NCBI GenBank assembly: GCA_019695265.1
Contig: JAIBAJ010000022.1
Location: 1 to 37,192, forward strand
From: Bacteroidia bacterium
GTDB taxonomy: Bacteria; Bacteroidota; Bacteroidia; JAIBAJ01
DNA: 37,192 nt
Reading direction: 5' to 3'
Below, piece by piece: positions 1-9,453 of the stretch. A program made the translations under genes and the position numbers. The notes under the pieces were generated by a model. It was not told the origin of the DNA and ran no database searches. It was given only the letters and a program-made list of their open reading frames with translations. Positions within the stretch are counted from its first letter, which is position 1. The number at the start of each line of letters is the position of its first letter.

Positions 1-2386
1 ATGCTCTACCTTGGTTGGTAATTACAACATTTAATTGAAAACTATCCAAGGTTGTTGTAACATCAGTTGGATTGGTAAAAACCAAATTTGGAGAAATCAT
101 TAAATCAGGTTTCCTAGGAGAATTTATTATTAATGCCGGATCACCATGCAAAGTCATCTCTAAACATACATCCTTAGAATCTGTATTATTTGGATTTTGA
201 GTTTGAAAAATGGTTCTACTGATAATTTCACCAACTGTTTTACCATAAAAATTTTGTCCGAGATTTTTAAAAAATGCAGTAGAATAAACATGCAAATATT
301 GCTGAAGTCCTTTTGTAATCTGAGCAAGAAAACCTATTCCTCCTTTACCATCCAATAAAACCCAAGGCTCACTTTGACTTTGTCCATCATCAGGCAAATG
401 AATATCACCAGCTAAACAAGAATTTGCTACGATAAATGGGTATTTTCCTTGATTGTTATAGGTACTTGGTTCATCAGTACTTACGTCAAAACCACTTCCT
501 GCGGCATGACCGAAAAAAGTCATAATAGAAACTCCACTGTTTACAAGGTTTCGAATACTATCTGCCAAAGAAATATTAATTGGTGCCGAAGTTGTACTTT
601 GGAAAGTATGCACGATTCCCCCAAACAAAGTATCCTCCAAGGTATTTTTATATGAATTCAAATAAGATAACAATGTTGATTGTTCTGCAGGATTGGAACC
701 TCCTGAAAAATGCGCAATTTGCTTCATCCAAGGTTGAGGATCCGAGGCAGCAGTTTCATACTCTATTACCTTGTTATGATACCAAGTTACATGTTCTGGA
801 ACCTTTGCGGCTAATCGTCCAATATATACCCCTGTTTCCCACAATCCTCCATTTATTCCGGATGTAATAAGATTATCACTACTTGGAAACCCCCAAGTAG
901 GGACTAAATTCTGAGCTGCGTAAACCGGATTGGTTCTCCATTTCATTTGAAAATCACTCATAACAGATTTCCCAATAATAAAAAGATGGGTACTGCTCCA
1001 AACATCCTTTCCATATTCGGCAAAACGGCGAATTGCCAATGGATTTTGCTTAATTCCATGCGAAAACTGGTCATATAACTCCGCAATATCTATAGCCATA
1101 CCAGGCAATCCTTGACTAGTTCTATAGGCTGCATATGATTGCGCTTCTGCCATTAAACTTTCATGACTAACAATTAAATGTTTTGGATTGGATAAGCTAG
1201 TTAAGTTGGTAAAATATCCATTGCTTCCACATGGAACCATATTGGAAATAGGTAGTGCCTGACCTTCACCTGTGAAAATACATTCTTTTAATCCTCCATT
1301 TGGAATTAAAACTGAAAATGTACCACCAGACCCGCCAACAGGTAAACGCTTGTGATTAGTAAGATCATAAACATAGGATGTGTTTTGATTCCCTAACACG
1401 TTGGTGAAGTCAATTCTATATTTAGATTGTGAAGGATTATCCTCCAAAAGAAACCTAAAGGTTCCAACTCCACCACCATTTGGCTGTTTTGGATATCTAA
1501 GCCAAACATAGGAAATTGCCTTTTTGTTTGAAGAAACAGACATTGGATTGCTCAATCCCAAAAAGGTGAAATTAGAGGTGGCCCCCAAATTAGCTGAAGA
1601 AATAGAAACACTAAATTTTGCTGCTAATGACCCAACCCAAGAAGTATCTAATTGATTTCCATTTGGCAAAGCTATTCTTAACGAATGGCCATCTTTTGAG
1701 GTACCAACGACACAAGCTCTAAAAATAGCATCATATCCTGAAACTGAATTTGGGGTTGAAATTGCTTTTGTAACAGAACCACCTATACCGAATTGATTGG
1801 TGGTTTCAATCCAACCTTCACCACTCACATACTCCGGATCTGTAACTCCATATGCATTTGTTGGTCCAAGAAAATAACCAGTAGGAAACTTTTGTATTAC
1901 ATCACTCCAAATATGGTTGGTTGAATTATAGGAATTAAAATTCACATCAGTTTCTAGTGAAAACCGATTATTATTAATTCCAGATGAAATTGTAAAAAAA
2001 TAATAAGCCGTATCTGTATATAAACTATGAAAAGGATTGGTAATTGCAGATGGAGTTTGATAAACTAAGCTATCTAAATAGCCATCATTTGACATGGCAT
2101 AAAACTCTATATAATCACTTTGATCAAAAGAGCCATCATTTTCTCCTGAAATATAAAGATATTGTTGAACCCCGCGACCATAAATCTGAAACCTCCTAGG
2201 ATCCTGGCCATTAATCTGAATTCCTGCATTCAGCAAATCAGAATAAGTAATCCTGTAAATACCTGTTTGAACAATAGGAAATTTAAAATAGACTTGTGAA
2301 TAATCAATCCATTCATTGCCATATGGCTGGGAGACTGATTGAAAGCCAATAAGTACTAATCCTAATAATCCTAAAATTCTTTTCAT
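1..2386 (-). CDS. C25 (gingipain-like) cysteine peptidase, PorU2-type T9SS sortase candidate; 3' end outside window
   Basis: An open frame runs without a stop from ATG at 2386 to the left edge (795 codons seen), so the C-terminus is missing. Residues 1-19 form a signal peptide ending in SVSQ. A long beta-rich region follows, then a C25 caspase-like fold. FFGHA carries the likely catalytic His627 and ANSCLAGD the likely catalytic Cys657. A family-typical segment near DIAELYDQFSHGIKQNPLAIRRF-like residues precedes them, and LHGDPAL follows. After the peptidase domain comes a CARDB-like beta segment. C25 enzymes include gingipains and PorU, which cleaves T9SS sorting domains and attaches cargo at the outer membrane. 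The ATG overlaps the stop of the upstream PorV-like gene (TGATG), as expected for a coupled pair. Pairing with a PorV/PorQ-type barrel favours a PorU2-like role over a secreted protease; this is inference, as the C-terminus is not visible. Confidence 0.85.
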   Translation of the reverse strand, partial: MKRILGLLGLVLIGFQSVSQPYGNEWIDYSQVYFKFPIVQTGIYRITYSDLLNAGIQINGQDPRRFQIYGRGVQQYLYISGENDGSFDQSDYIEFYAMSNDGYLDSLVYQTPSAITNPFHSLYTDTAYYFFTISSGINNNRFSLETDVNFNSYNSTNHIWSDVIQKFPTGYFLGPTNAYGVTDPEYVSGEGWIETTNQFGIGGSVTKAISTPNSVSGYDAIFRACVVGTSKDGHSLRIALPNGNQLDTSWVGSLAAKFSVSISSANLGATSNFTFLGLSNPMSVSSNKKAISYVWLRYPKQPNGGGVGTFRFLLEDNPSQSKYRIDFTNVLGNQNTSYVYDLTNHKRLPVGGSGGTFSVLIPNGGLKECIFTGEGQALPISNMVPCGSNGYFTNLTSLSNPKHLIVSHESLMAEAQSYAAYRTSQGLPGMAIDIAELYDQFSHGIKQNPLAIRRFAEYGKDVWSSTHLFIIGKSVMSDFQMKWRTNPVYAAQNLVPTWGFPSSDNLITSGINGGLWETGVYIGRLAAKVPEHVTWYHNKVIEYETAASDPQPWMKQIAHFSGGSNPAEQSTLLSYLNSYKNTLEDTLFGGIVHTFQSTTSAPINISLADSIRNLVNSGVSIMTFFGHAAGSGFDVSTDEPSTYNNQGKYPFIVANSCLAGDIHLPDDGQSQSEPWVLLDGKGGIGFLAQITKGLQQYLHVYSTAFFKNLGQNFYGKTVGEIISRTIFQTQNPNNTDSKDVCLEMTLHGDPALIINSPRKPDLMISPNLVFTNPTDVTTTLDSFQLNVVITNQGRA

Positions 2387-3498
2387 CAAGATTTTTTATT
2401 TAGATCAAACTTTAAAGAAAAAACATGGCTATACTGAGCAACCGATACGTTTCCAATATTGGTGAAAGCATAATCTACATAAAAATTCTTTATCCTAAAC
2501 CCTGCCCCAATATTTGGCTGAATGGTTGAAATCTTCTTACCTAAATCATCTGTATATGTTTGAAAATTACCAACTCCGGTCCTTATAAAAACGATGTTGC
2601 TATAAGCAAATTCTACACCCAAACGAGGGTCTATACTTATTGGATCTCCTTTTATCAAAACATTCCTTTTTCCATCGGTGGTCATTTCAAAATTTATCTC
2701 CGGATAACAAGAAAATTTCTTGTATATATTAATCTTCCTACCTACTCCTAAAATAAATCTTGGCAATGTAACTTCTAATGAATTTGTTGGAATTTCATTG
2801 CCAGTTTGTTGAAACACTTCTTTTGTTCTCTCATCCAAAGAAAAACTCCATGCATTGAATGTGCTGGTAACATCCCTTGCCATTAAACCAAATTTCCAAG
2901 CTCCTCTATCGTACTGAACACCAAAATCGAGACCAAACCCAATGGCATTTGCAAACTTACCAACCTTTCTATAAACTATTTTGACATTAGCCCCATATCG
3001 AAGGCCCTCAATTTTAGTCTTCCTGGAATACGTTAATAAAAAGGCATAATCTGAAGCTGAAAATTTTGTAATTCGATCATAATTTAAATTACCATTATTA
3101 TCTATCAGCTCTGTGGTATTTGGAATATTGTCCACACCAAATCGTATAATACTCAATCCAATCGAAGTGTTTGGATTCAATGCATGGGCAACTCCCAAAT
3201 AATCATACTTCGCTATTCCAGCGAAATACTCCGAATGCATTAATCCTACGGAAACTAAACTTCTAACATTAACAAGCCCCGCAGGATTCCAATAACCGGA
3301 TGTTACATCTCCAACATGAGCAACTGATGCATTGCTCATTCCCAATGCTTTTGCACCAACCCCAATTTGTAAAAACTCATTACTATACTTAGGTGCTTGG
3401 GAATAAACAATTTGAAAAGTAAATAAAACTAAAATTTTGGCAACGATTAGTACTTTCTTCATATACATAGGTGGGGTGTTATTATGGTCAGCCCGCAT
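2386..3498 (-). CDS. PorV/PorQ-family outer-membrane beta-barrel protein
   Basis: The protein has 370 residues. A hydrophobic signal segment (MKKVLIVAKILVLFTFQIVYSQ) is followed by FLQIGVGAKALGMSNASVAH and SGYWNPAGL, the N-terminal signature of the PorV/PorQ (UPF0164-like) family. The rest alternates short beta strands and glycines, as in a 14-strand FadL-like barrel. In T9SS, PorV shuttles cargo from the translocon to the PorU sortase; PorQ-type relatives do related work. The partner here is the C25 peptidase directly downstream, whose ATG shares one base with this stop codon. The start is uncertain: ATG at 3498 gives 12 extra residues, and ATG at 3468 or 3462 puts the signal peptide at the N-terminus and fits better. 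AAAATTTG just upstream of 3498 is a one-mismatch -7 box. Confidence 0.88.
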   Translation of the reverse strand: MRADHNNTPPMYMKKVLIVAKILVLFTFQIVYSQAPKYSNEFLQIGVGAKALGMSNASVAHVGDVTSGYWNPAGLVNVRSLVSVGLMHSEYFAGIAKYDYLGVAHALNPNTSIGLSIIRFGVDNIPNTTELIDNNGNLNYDRITKFSASDYAFLLTYSRKTKIEGLRYGANVKIVYRKVGKFANAIGFGLDFGVQYDRGAWKFGLMARDVTSTFNAWSFSLDERTKEVFQQTGNEIPTNSLEVTLPRFILGVGRKINIYKKFSCYPEINFEMTTDGKRNVLIKGDPISIDPRLGVEFAYSNIVFIRTGVGNFQTYTDDLGKKISTIQPNIGAGFRIKNFYVDYAFTNIGNVSVAQYSHVFSLKFDLNKKS

Positions 3499-3635
3499 AA
3501 CTGCAAATTTTTAAATCTATTGCCTCCGAATTCAACTTTTTTTGAAGAGTTGCTAAATTGGTTTTGAACAATTTGCTTAATCGAAAAACTCTTTAACTAG
3601 GTTTCATAAATCCAAACAAAAAAGCATAAAATCAA

Positions 3636-3643
3636 TACTTTTG
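3636..3643 (+). promoter_or_regulatory. Bacteroidota -7 promoter box (TACTTTTG)
   Basis: TACTTTTG fits the TAnnTTTG consensus exactly. It lies only 5 bp before the TTG start of the acyltransferase at 3649, so the transcript would begin at or next to the start codon. I see no clear -33 TTTG at the usual distance. Confidence 0.5.
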
Positions 3644-3648
3644 CATAC

Positions 3649-4785
3649 TTGCAAATTCGTACTGGAAAATATTTCTCTAACCTAGATGGACTCAGGTTCA
3701 TTTCATTTCTCTTTATTTTTTGGGGCCACTCATTAGATTCCGAAAATGCACTGGTTAAAAATTCAGAACTCTATCTTTGGATAAAAAACTATGTATACAT
3801 TCTTGGGAAAACTGGATTTAGCTTTGCATTTGTATTATCGAGCTATATAAACACTTTTGTTATCCTCGAAGAAAAAGAAAGGACAGGTACTTTCCACCCA
3901 CTGAAATTCTATATCCGTAGGGCACTTCGAATCTGGCCCCTTTATTTTATTATGATTGCCTTATGCTTTATTGGCTTTCCACTTCTTAAATCAATCTTAG
4001 GAGAACCTTACCATGACTCAACACCCTGGTGGCCGTTTGTAACCTTTACCGGAAATTTTTATCTTATTAATCATGGATTCCCATACTTACCTGCTATTTC
4101 TGTACTCTGGAGCATTAGCGTAGAAGAACAATTTTATCTAGTGTGGCCTTGGTTATTATGGCTTTTTGATAAAAAGAAATTAGGGCTAGTACTATTACTT
4201 ATCACAGGTTTCTTTCTATTTACATGGCAATTTTACTCCAAATTAAACATCTTCTTTCACACCCTTTTTATGTTAGGTGATATAGGTATTGGAGCTTTTT
4301 TTGCCTTTTTATCTTTCCAACCTAATTCAGTTGTATTTCAGAAACTATCTAGCCTTAGCAAAAACTCGATTCTTATCCTTTATATTTTTTTTATAACCAG
4401 TATTCTTTTCTATCATCCAATTTTTGAAAACAATCTATTGCCTCCATGGCTAAATCTTTGTTTTGAAAGACTTACCCTAGCAAGTTTTCTTGGGTTCTTC
4501 ATTTTTGAACAGAATTTTTGCTCCTACTCCATAGTAAAATGGGGGAATTTTAAACGAATAAGCCAACTAGGTTTAATTAGCTATGGACTTTTTTGCTTTC
4601 ATGAAATTGGACTTCTAATCTCAAAACGAATAATTGAACTTTGTGGATTCCATAACCCAATTTTACCTGAATTATTCTTAAAACCTGTACTAGGGTTTAT
4701 ATTAATTGTTCCAATAAGTGCAATTAGTTTTTATTATTTTGAAAGACCTTTGTTAGAATTAAAACAAAAATTCTATGGAAAATAA
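3649..4785 (+). CDS. Acyltransferase-3 family membrane protein (OafA/YrhL-like)
   Basis: The protein has 378 residues and about ten hydrophobic segments. NLDGLRFISFLFIFWGH (11-27) is the family N-terminus with its conserved His. RRALRIWPLYF (90-100) and WSISVEEQFYLVWPW (154-168) are the other hallmark motifs. The family moves acyl groups, often acetyl, across the inner membrane onto surface or periplasmic glycans such as O-antigen or exopolysaccharide. The start is TTG at 3649: no upstream ATG or GTG exists in frame after the promoter box, and starting later would remove the conserved NLDGLRF. It is convergent with the next gene, with a single base between the two stop codons. The adjacent glycosyltransferase operon suggests its product as substrate, but it is on the other strand, so this is only inference. 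Confidence 0.9.
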   Translation: MQIRTGKYFSNLDGLRFISFLFIFWGHSLDSENALVKNSELYLWIKNYVYILGKTGFSFAFVLSSYINTFVILEEKERTGTFHPLKFYIRRALRIWPLYFIMIALCFIGFPLLKSILGEPYHDSTPWWPFVTFTGNFYLINHGFPYLPAISVLWSISVEEQFYLVWPWLLWLFDKKKLGLVLLLITGFFLFTWQFYSKLNIFFHTLFMLGDIGIGAFFAFLSFQPNSVVFQKLSSLSKNSILILYIFFITSILFYHPIFENNLLPPWLNLCFERLTLASFLGFFIFEQNFCSYSIVKWGNFKRISQLGLISYGLFCFHEIGLLISKRIIELCGFHNPILPELFLKPVLGFILIVPISAISFYYFERPLLELKQKFYGK

Positions 4786-4786
4786 G

Positions 4787-5188
4787 TTATTCCTCTAAAT
4801 TGCAATTGGGATTGGTTCTTAAACTAGGTAAAACCGATTTTCTTACTGGATACCATTTTACCATTCTATCAACGGAAGCAAAATCTAATCCACCACCTTT
4901 CTTAAAAATATAATTTTCACTTAAAGTTTTTACAGCCTTTTCCTTTGAAAAAGTGGTAACTTCCGGATATGCAACCTTACCATTTGAAAAAATAAACTCT
5001 CCTTCCTTTATTTGAACAAACCACTTCCCTTCAATTCCATTTACATTCCATCCTGACCCATTTCTTGTAATTATAGCACATTTCTCCTCGCCCAAAAAAA
5101 TGGTATCCCCTTTTAATTCAGCAATTGACTGTGATTTGGAATAGAATGATCCCAGGACCATTATCAAAAGAATTAGCAATACTCTCAT
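4787..5188 (-). CDS. Small exported protein of unknown function
   Basis: The protein has 133 residues. The first 20 (MRVLLILLIMVLGSFYSKSQ) look like a Sec signal peptide with the Ser-Gln end common in this genome's exported proteins. The mature part is mixed, mostly beta (GDTIFLGEEKCAIITRNGSGWNVNG), and ends in an acidic tail with one late Cys. I do not recognise a family. It starts 10 bp after the epimerase stop on the same strand, so it is probably the last gene of the glycosyltransferase operon. It could be a periplasmic accessory of glycan synthesis or an unrelated passenger. Confidence 0.7.
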   Translation of the reverse strand: MRVLLILLIMVLGSFYSKSQSIAELKGDTIFLGEEKCAIITRNGSGWNVNGIEGKWFVQIKEGEFIFSNGKVAYPEVTTFSKEKAVKTLSENYIFKKGGGLDFASVDRMVKWYPVRKSVLPSLRTNPNCNLEE

Positions 5189-5198
5189 TGGGTCAAAA

Positions 5199-6176
5199 TT
5201 AATGCATTTGGCTTAAAATACACTCCATTAATCCTTTTTTTAAAGGAACTTTAGCCATCCATCCCAATTCCCGACGGATTTTAGTCAAATCTGCTATCTT
5301 ACCTTCAATTGAATCCTTGCCTTTTGGATAATAATCCATTAAATATTGAATTGGATAGTCCTTTATTTCAAATCCATTTATGGCTAATACCAATTCGGCT
5401 AGACCTATCATACTTATTTCATCTTCTTCGCTACCTTGAACATTGAAAATCTGATTTTTCACCTTAGAATTCCTAAACATTTCAACTAAGGCTAACACGG
5501 CATCATCTATAAAGGTAAATATCCGTTTTTGACTCCCATCCCCGTGTATCTCAATTGGCTTTCTCAACCTCACATTTTCCAAAAAAGCTGATTGAACACC
5601 TCCCTTCCAGGAAGGATGCTGCCTTGGACCATAAACACTAAACAAACGAGCAATTGCAAATGATAAACTTTCCTGTCTGGATAATGCCATAATTAATTGT
5701 TCTGAATGTATTTTGGATGCTGAATAAACCCACCTCTTATCCATTGGGCTACCAATTGAAATTGGATCATCTTCTTTAAATGGAACAACACACATGGGTC
5801 CATAAACTTCAGAAGTGGAAGAGAAAACTAATTTCGCCTTTGTTTGTAACCAAACATTTGAAACCCAGGCCAATGTAGTCATTCCTTCCCGAATGGTACG
5901 ATAACCTTCATCATCCAAAGCCCTCGGTATTTTACCAGAAGCCAAATGAAATATACCTTCCAATGAACCTAGTTCATCTAAGGTAACTTCTTCTAAATTC
6001 TTTTTTATTAAACGAAATTTTTCATTCTGAAGACATTTCTCCAAATTAATTAAAAACCCATTCGAAAAGTTATCAATTCCTATGACAGAATAGCCAAGTT
6101 CAAGCAAACGTTCACATAAATGGCTACCTATAAAACCAGCCGCTCCGGTAACTAAAACCTTTCCTTTTTCTTCCAT
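5199..6176 (-). CDS. NAD-dependent epimerase/dehydratase (extended SDR, nucleotide-sugar type)
   Basis: The protein has 325 residues, normal for the family. It has the Rossmann motif VTGAAGFIGSHL (9-20), the acidic IDNFSNG (34-40) that binds the NAD ribose, the SST segment (119-121) and the catalytic YSASK (Tyr151, Lys155). SVYGPRQHP and the C-terminal RRELGWMAKVPLKKGL are typical of UDP-sugar epimerases, decarboxylases and dTDP-glucose dehydratases. Which sugar it acts on cannot be told from sequence. The start codon lies 25 bp inside the 3' end of the preceding glycosyltransferase gene, so the two are translationally linked. The likely role is making an activated sugar for the three transferases encoded upstream. 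Confidence 0.9.
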   Translation of the reverse strand: MEEKGKVLVTGAAGFIGSHLCERLLELGYSVIGIDNFSNGFLINLEKCLQNEKFRLIKKNLEEVTLDELGSLEGIFHLASGKIPRALDDEGYRTIREGMTTLAWVSNVWLQTKAKLVFSSTSEVYGPMCVVPFKEDDPISIGSPMDKRWVYSASKIHSEQLIMALSRQESLSFAIARLFSVYGPRQHPSWKGGVQSAFLENVRLRKPIEIHGDGSQKRIFTFIDDAVLALVEMFRNSKVKNQIFNVQGSEEDEISMIGLAELVLAINGFEIKDYPIQYLMDYYPKGKDSIEGKIADLTKIRRELGWMAKVPLKKGLMECILSQMH

Positions 6177-7201
6177 CTTTCTCTGTAATTTTCAGGAATT
6201 AGTTGAAATGGGACTTTCCTTCTAAATATCAAATATAAGATATAAACCGGAAACACAAAATTGATTGGTTTACCAGGTTTATTGCGCAAACCCCAAAATG
6301 ACATTTGAAAAGCGCGTTTAAAATCATATAAATTTAAAAACTCAATCGATGTATATCGGTAAAACTTTGAACTGTCCTCTTTAAATGGTTGCTCCAATTG
6401 CTTAATTTTTTCTTGCAACCAAAATTGATTTTCCTCCTCTAATAAATACATATTTTTTTCTATCCATACCTTCCTTATGAACTCGATCGCAGGTAGAATT
6501 ATAAAAAAATCTATATTCTTATGTCTCATATTGTAAAGCTTAACCTGGCTATCATACATCCGATAAACATACAAAGGCTCCCGAATATGTTCTCCTTTAA
6601 AATTCCTTGATATCCTAAACAACCATTCGTAATCCTCTCCCCCCTTCCTCTCAAAAAAGGGATGATAAAAGCCAACCTTATTCAATACTTCACGTCGTAT
6701 AAAAATAGTTGCCCCACAAACCCGAATTTTATAATTTGAATCTAACCTGAACCTCTCTAAATCAACAGGCTCAATAATACTTGATAAAGATCTGCCCGAT
6801 TTGGATATCCGTCGAAAATCAGTGATTACAAATCCAATTTCAGGATTCATTCTAAAGGCCTCCAAACACTGTGCTATCCTCCCGGGCTCTGAAAAATCAT
6901 CAGCGTCCTGAAAACTCACAAAATCACCACTCACCTTTTGAAATAGCTCATTGCATGTTGCCAAGTAACCCAAATTCTCTTGGTGATAAAACTTACGAAT
7001 CCTATGATCATTGAAACTCTCCATGATAGATCTGGTTTCATCGGTACTTGCATCATCACAAATCAACAACTCTATATTTTGCCAGGTTTGATTTAGAATA
7101 CTAAAAATTGCCTCCTTTACAAAAATACCGGCATTGTAACATGGCATGATGATACTCACCAAAGGCTTGCTTTCTTGAAGTTCCATGGAAGCTGTGGTCA
7201 T
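6152..7201 (-). CDS. GT2-family glycosyltransferase
   Basis: The protein has 349 residues. The GT-A fold is visible from VSIIMPCYNAG (15-25) through ICDDASTDE (48-56), where Asp49/Asp50 bind the nucleotide. The metal-binding segment is FQDADD (97-102), and GGEDYEWLFRI (187-197) holds the likely catalytic acidic pair. The last 100 residues carry a basic/hydrophobic stretch (INFVFPVYILYLIFRR) that may lie on the membrane. The donor and acceptor are unknown. ATG at 7201 is 1 bp after the stop of the previous transferase; ATG at 7186 is an alternative. The 3' end overlaps the epimerase start by 25 bp. Confidence 0.9.
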   Translation of the reverse strand: MTTASMELQESKPLVSIIMPCYNAGIFVKEAIFSILNQTWQNIELLICDDASTDETRSIMESFNDHRIRKFYHQENLGYLATCNELFQKVSGDFVSFQDADDFSEPGRIAQCLEAFRMNPEIGFVITDFRRISKSGRSLSSIIEPVDLERFRLDSNYKIRVCGATIFIRREVLNKVGFYHPFFERKGGEDYEWLFRISRNFKGEHIREPLYVYRMYDSQVKLYNMRHKNIDFFIILPAIEFIRKVWIEKNMYLLEEENQFWLQEKIKQLEQPFKEDSSKFYRYTSIEFLNLYDFKRAFQMSFWGLRNKPGKPINFVFPVYILYLIFRRKVPFQLIPENYRERWKKKERF

Positions 7202-7202
7202 G

Positions 7203-8102
7203 CTACTTTGTTGATCTTATCCAATTAATTAAAAATCCGGGCAACAAAAGTACCTTTAGAAAACACACTACCAAACCTTTTGTATCCCATGCCCCTCCCC
7301 TAATGGCTTTCCATGCTAATTTCCTGGCTTCTTGGTAAGATGCCTGGGCATAAAGATCCATTGATTCTTTTCCAAAATAATACGACTGTAACAGCAAAAC
7401 AGCTCCGGCAATTTTATTTTGCTCCTTAACTCTTAGCTCAATCCGTTTATCTTCCTCCTTAAATCTTCCTCCATCATTCTCAGTTTTTGACCCTGAATGC
7501 AATCGGAAAACTGCAGTCGAAAAAGAAACAACCGCTACCTTATCTTGTCCATATTTAGCCAAATAACGAATCCATAAGTCTTTATCCATCGAATAATGAA
7601 ACTCCGTGGACACACCTCCCAATTCTTCCCATATCCTTTTTAAATAAAACTGTCCGGGCTGCCCCATACTACCATAAACAATGGTTTTTTCAGTACAACT
7701 TTCAAGTCTAGTTTGTGAAAATTCATCCTCCATTCCTTTTCCTTGCCTTAATCTCAAAACTTTCGAACATACTACTTCAAAATTTGATTTTGAAAAAACT
7801 TCGTTCACCTTACTTAAGGCTTGAGGTAATAAATAATCATCTGCATTTAACCAATTAACAATTTCACCTTTAGCTTTTTTCATCCCCTTTCTTATAGCAT
7901 CCGATTGTCCAAAATCTGGTTCGGAAACCCAGTAGCTAATTTGTTTTTCATATTTCCTTATTACCTCTACTGTTCTATCATTACTTCCACCATCAATAAT
8001 TATTAATTCCTTTTCTTCATGATCCTGACTCAATACCGACAAAATAGCTTCCTCCAGGTATTCCTCCTGATTCAATACTGGTATGACAATCGATATGAAC
8101 AA
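7203..8102 (-). CDS. GT2-family glycosyltransferase (WcaA-like)
   Basis: The protein has 299 residues. ISIVIPVLNQEEYLEEAILSV at the N-terminus, IIIDGGSNDRT (34-44) and WLNADDYLLP (84-93) are the GT2 nucleotide and metal-binding motifs. SDAIRKGMKKAKGEIV before the DxD-like NADD is typical of transferases working on surface polysaccharides. The C-terminus ends in a hydrophobic helix (VVCFLKVLLLPGFLINWI) that could anchor it to the inner membrane. It sits 10 bp after the previous gene of the operon and 1 bp before the next. Sugar specificity is not predictable. Confidence 0.9.
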   Translation of the reverse strand: MFISIVIPVLNQEEYLEEAILSVLSQDHEEKELIIIDGGSNDRTVEVIRKYEKQISYWVSEPDFGQSDAIRKGMKKAKGEIVNWLNADDYLLPQALSKVNEVFSKSNFEVVCSKVLRLRQGKGMEDEFSQTRLESCTEKTIVYGSMGQPGQFYLKRIWEELGGVSTEFHYSMDKDLWIRYLAKYGQDKVAVVSFSTAVFRLHSGSKTENDGGRFKEEDKRIELRVKEQNKIAGAVLLLQSYYFGKESMDLYAQASYQEARKLAWKAIRGGAWDTKGLVVCFLKVLLLPGFLINWIRSTK

Positions 8103-8112
8103 TTAAAAACAA

Positions 8113-8910
8113 TTATTTGTTTAACGACAATGGATGAACAAGCGGGAACTCCATCCCCTCACCTACTTTGTTATATAAATAAGGTATGGTTTCGAATGTA
8201 TGTGTTGCCTCCGGACCATATCCAATATTCTCTACTAAATTTCTTTTAGGAATAATACATTTCATACGATTGGCCATTATTGAACCTTCCCATTGGTAAT
8301 CCCAAGTATTTATGCTTCCTTCAAAGGTGCGCTGATACTGAGTTTGCTTATGTTTGGCCAAAGATTGATGTGCCAACTTAAAATAATCTGAATCACCCAA
8401 TGCTGGCCAATAACGCATTTCTATATCATACCTTTTCCATGCTCTTCTCCAACTAGCCCAGCCCCAAACATTGGAAGTTAACATACTCCCATAGGATGCT
8501 CCATCTTCAATATATCCATTGTTATTTGTTCCAGAAACTAGGGCAATAGAATCATCCGATCTATAACGATGAAGCAAGACGGAGGCGTACTTGAAAAAAT
8601 CAGGATGTGGTAAGGTGTCATCTTCTAATATGATACCTTCTGATTCCAGTTCAAAAAAACGGGAAATTGCCTCACTAACAGCCTTTTTACACCCCAAATG
8701 ACACTCCTGCTCCCATCGTATCAATTCAACATTACGTGGTATTGAATCCAAAATTTCCTTTACCTTAATCCAATTCATTCGGTTCTCAGGCAAAAAACCG
8801 TCTTGTGATACATAAATCCTATTCGTACCTGACTCCAAAATCCGATTGAGAACTTTCCGAGTTTCTTCCGGTCGTTTGTAAACCAAAAATAAAACTGCTG
8901 GTATTTGCAT
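8113..8910 (-). CDS. GT-A fold glycosyltransferase, 'HlpA-like' / GNT-I-like family
   Basis: The protein has 265 residues. PAVLFLVYKRPEETRKVLNRI opens the nucleotide-sugar fold, and EGIILEDDTLPHPDFF (91-106) carries the EDD metal motif (96-98). VWGWASWRRAW (148-158) is a strong signature of a bacterial family often labelled hemolytic protein HlpA-like, which is built like eukaryotic GlcNAc-transferase I. A glycosyltransferase role is more plausible than hemolysis. It is the first gene of the minus-strand glycan operon ending near 4787. An 800-bp gene-free region lies upstream; AACCTTTG at about -20 is a one-mismatch -7 box. Confidence 0.85.
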   Translation of the reverse strand: MQIPAVLFLVYKRPEETRKVLNRILESGTNRIYVSQDGFLPENRMNWIKVKEILDSIPRNVELIRWEQECHLGCKKAVSEAISRFFELESEGIILEDDTLPHPDFFKYASVLLHRYRSDDSIALVSGTNNNGYIEDGASYGSMLTSNVWGWASWRRAWKRYDIEMRYWPALGDSDYFKLAHQSLAKHKQTQYQRTFEGSINTWDYQWEGSIMANRMKCIIPKRNLVENIGYGPEATHTFETIPYLYNKVGEGMEFPLVHPLSLNK

Positions 8911-9453
8911 TTCTTAACTCTTTGAAACATCACAAAGGTTCTACTTTTTGACGAATTCCTTCCATAAAATAATCATTCTATTAAACATTTTACAGGTATC
9001 TGATGCTTACCATCAAACAATCACCGGATTTCGATTCAAATAGAACATGAAAAGAGAGACAGGGCTTGTAAAAAAATACTCCAACCTTTAATTAACCTTG
9101 ATTTATGCAATAATTTACCACGGCCATTTAAAAGGACATTCCTTAACAAACCATTCATCAGTACCATTTCAGTAATTTCCTGCAGACCCTAGCAACTGCT
9201 GGTTTCTACTATTTGCAAATACTTTTTAAACAATTTATGCTTCGCAATAATTGGCCTAAAAAGCTTTTCTACAGGCATTTACCAATGTTCTTTTCAACAT
9301 AGTTTTTGGACCATTACCCAACTAACATCGGTATTAGATTGGTCGAGCACAGCCAAGAGCACTGAATCAGAAGATGGTAAATACCCCCCTTTGCAGTAAA
9401 CAAATAGATACTGTTAATGGTATGTTTAAATATTACATTTTGAGGTTGCACCT

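Noticed and set aside
449-867. Plus-strand open frames of 68 and 95 codons
   Set aside because: They lie inside the C25 peptidase gene on the other strand, which has catalytic motifs in frame; they have no recognisable protein features.
9300-9400. Possible tRNA near 9340-9390
   Set aside because: No cloverleaf, no TTCGA loop with matching stems, and no acceptor stem could be drawn.
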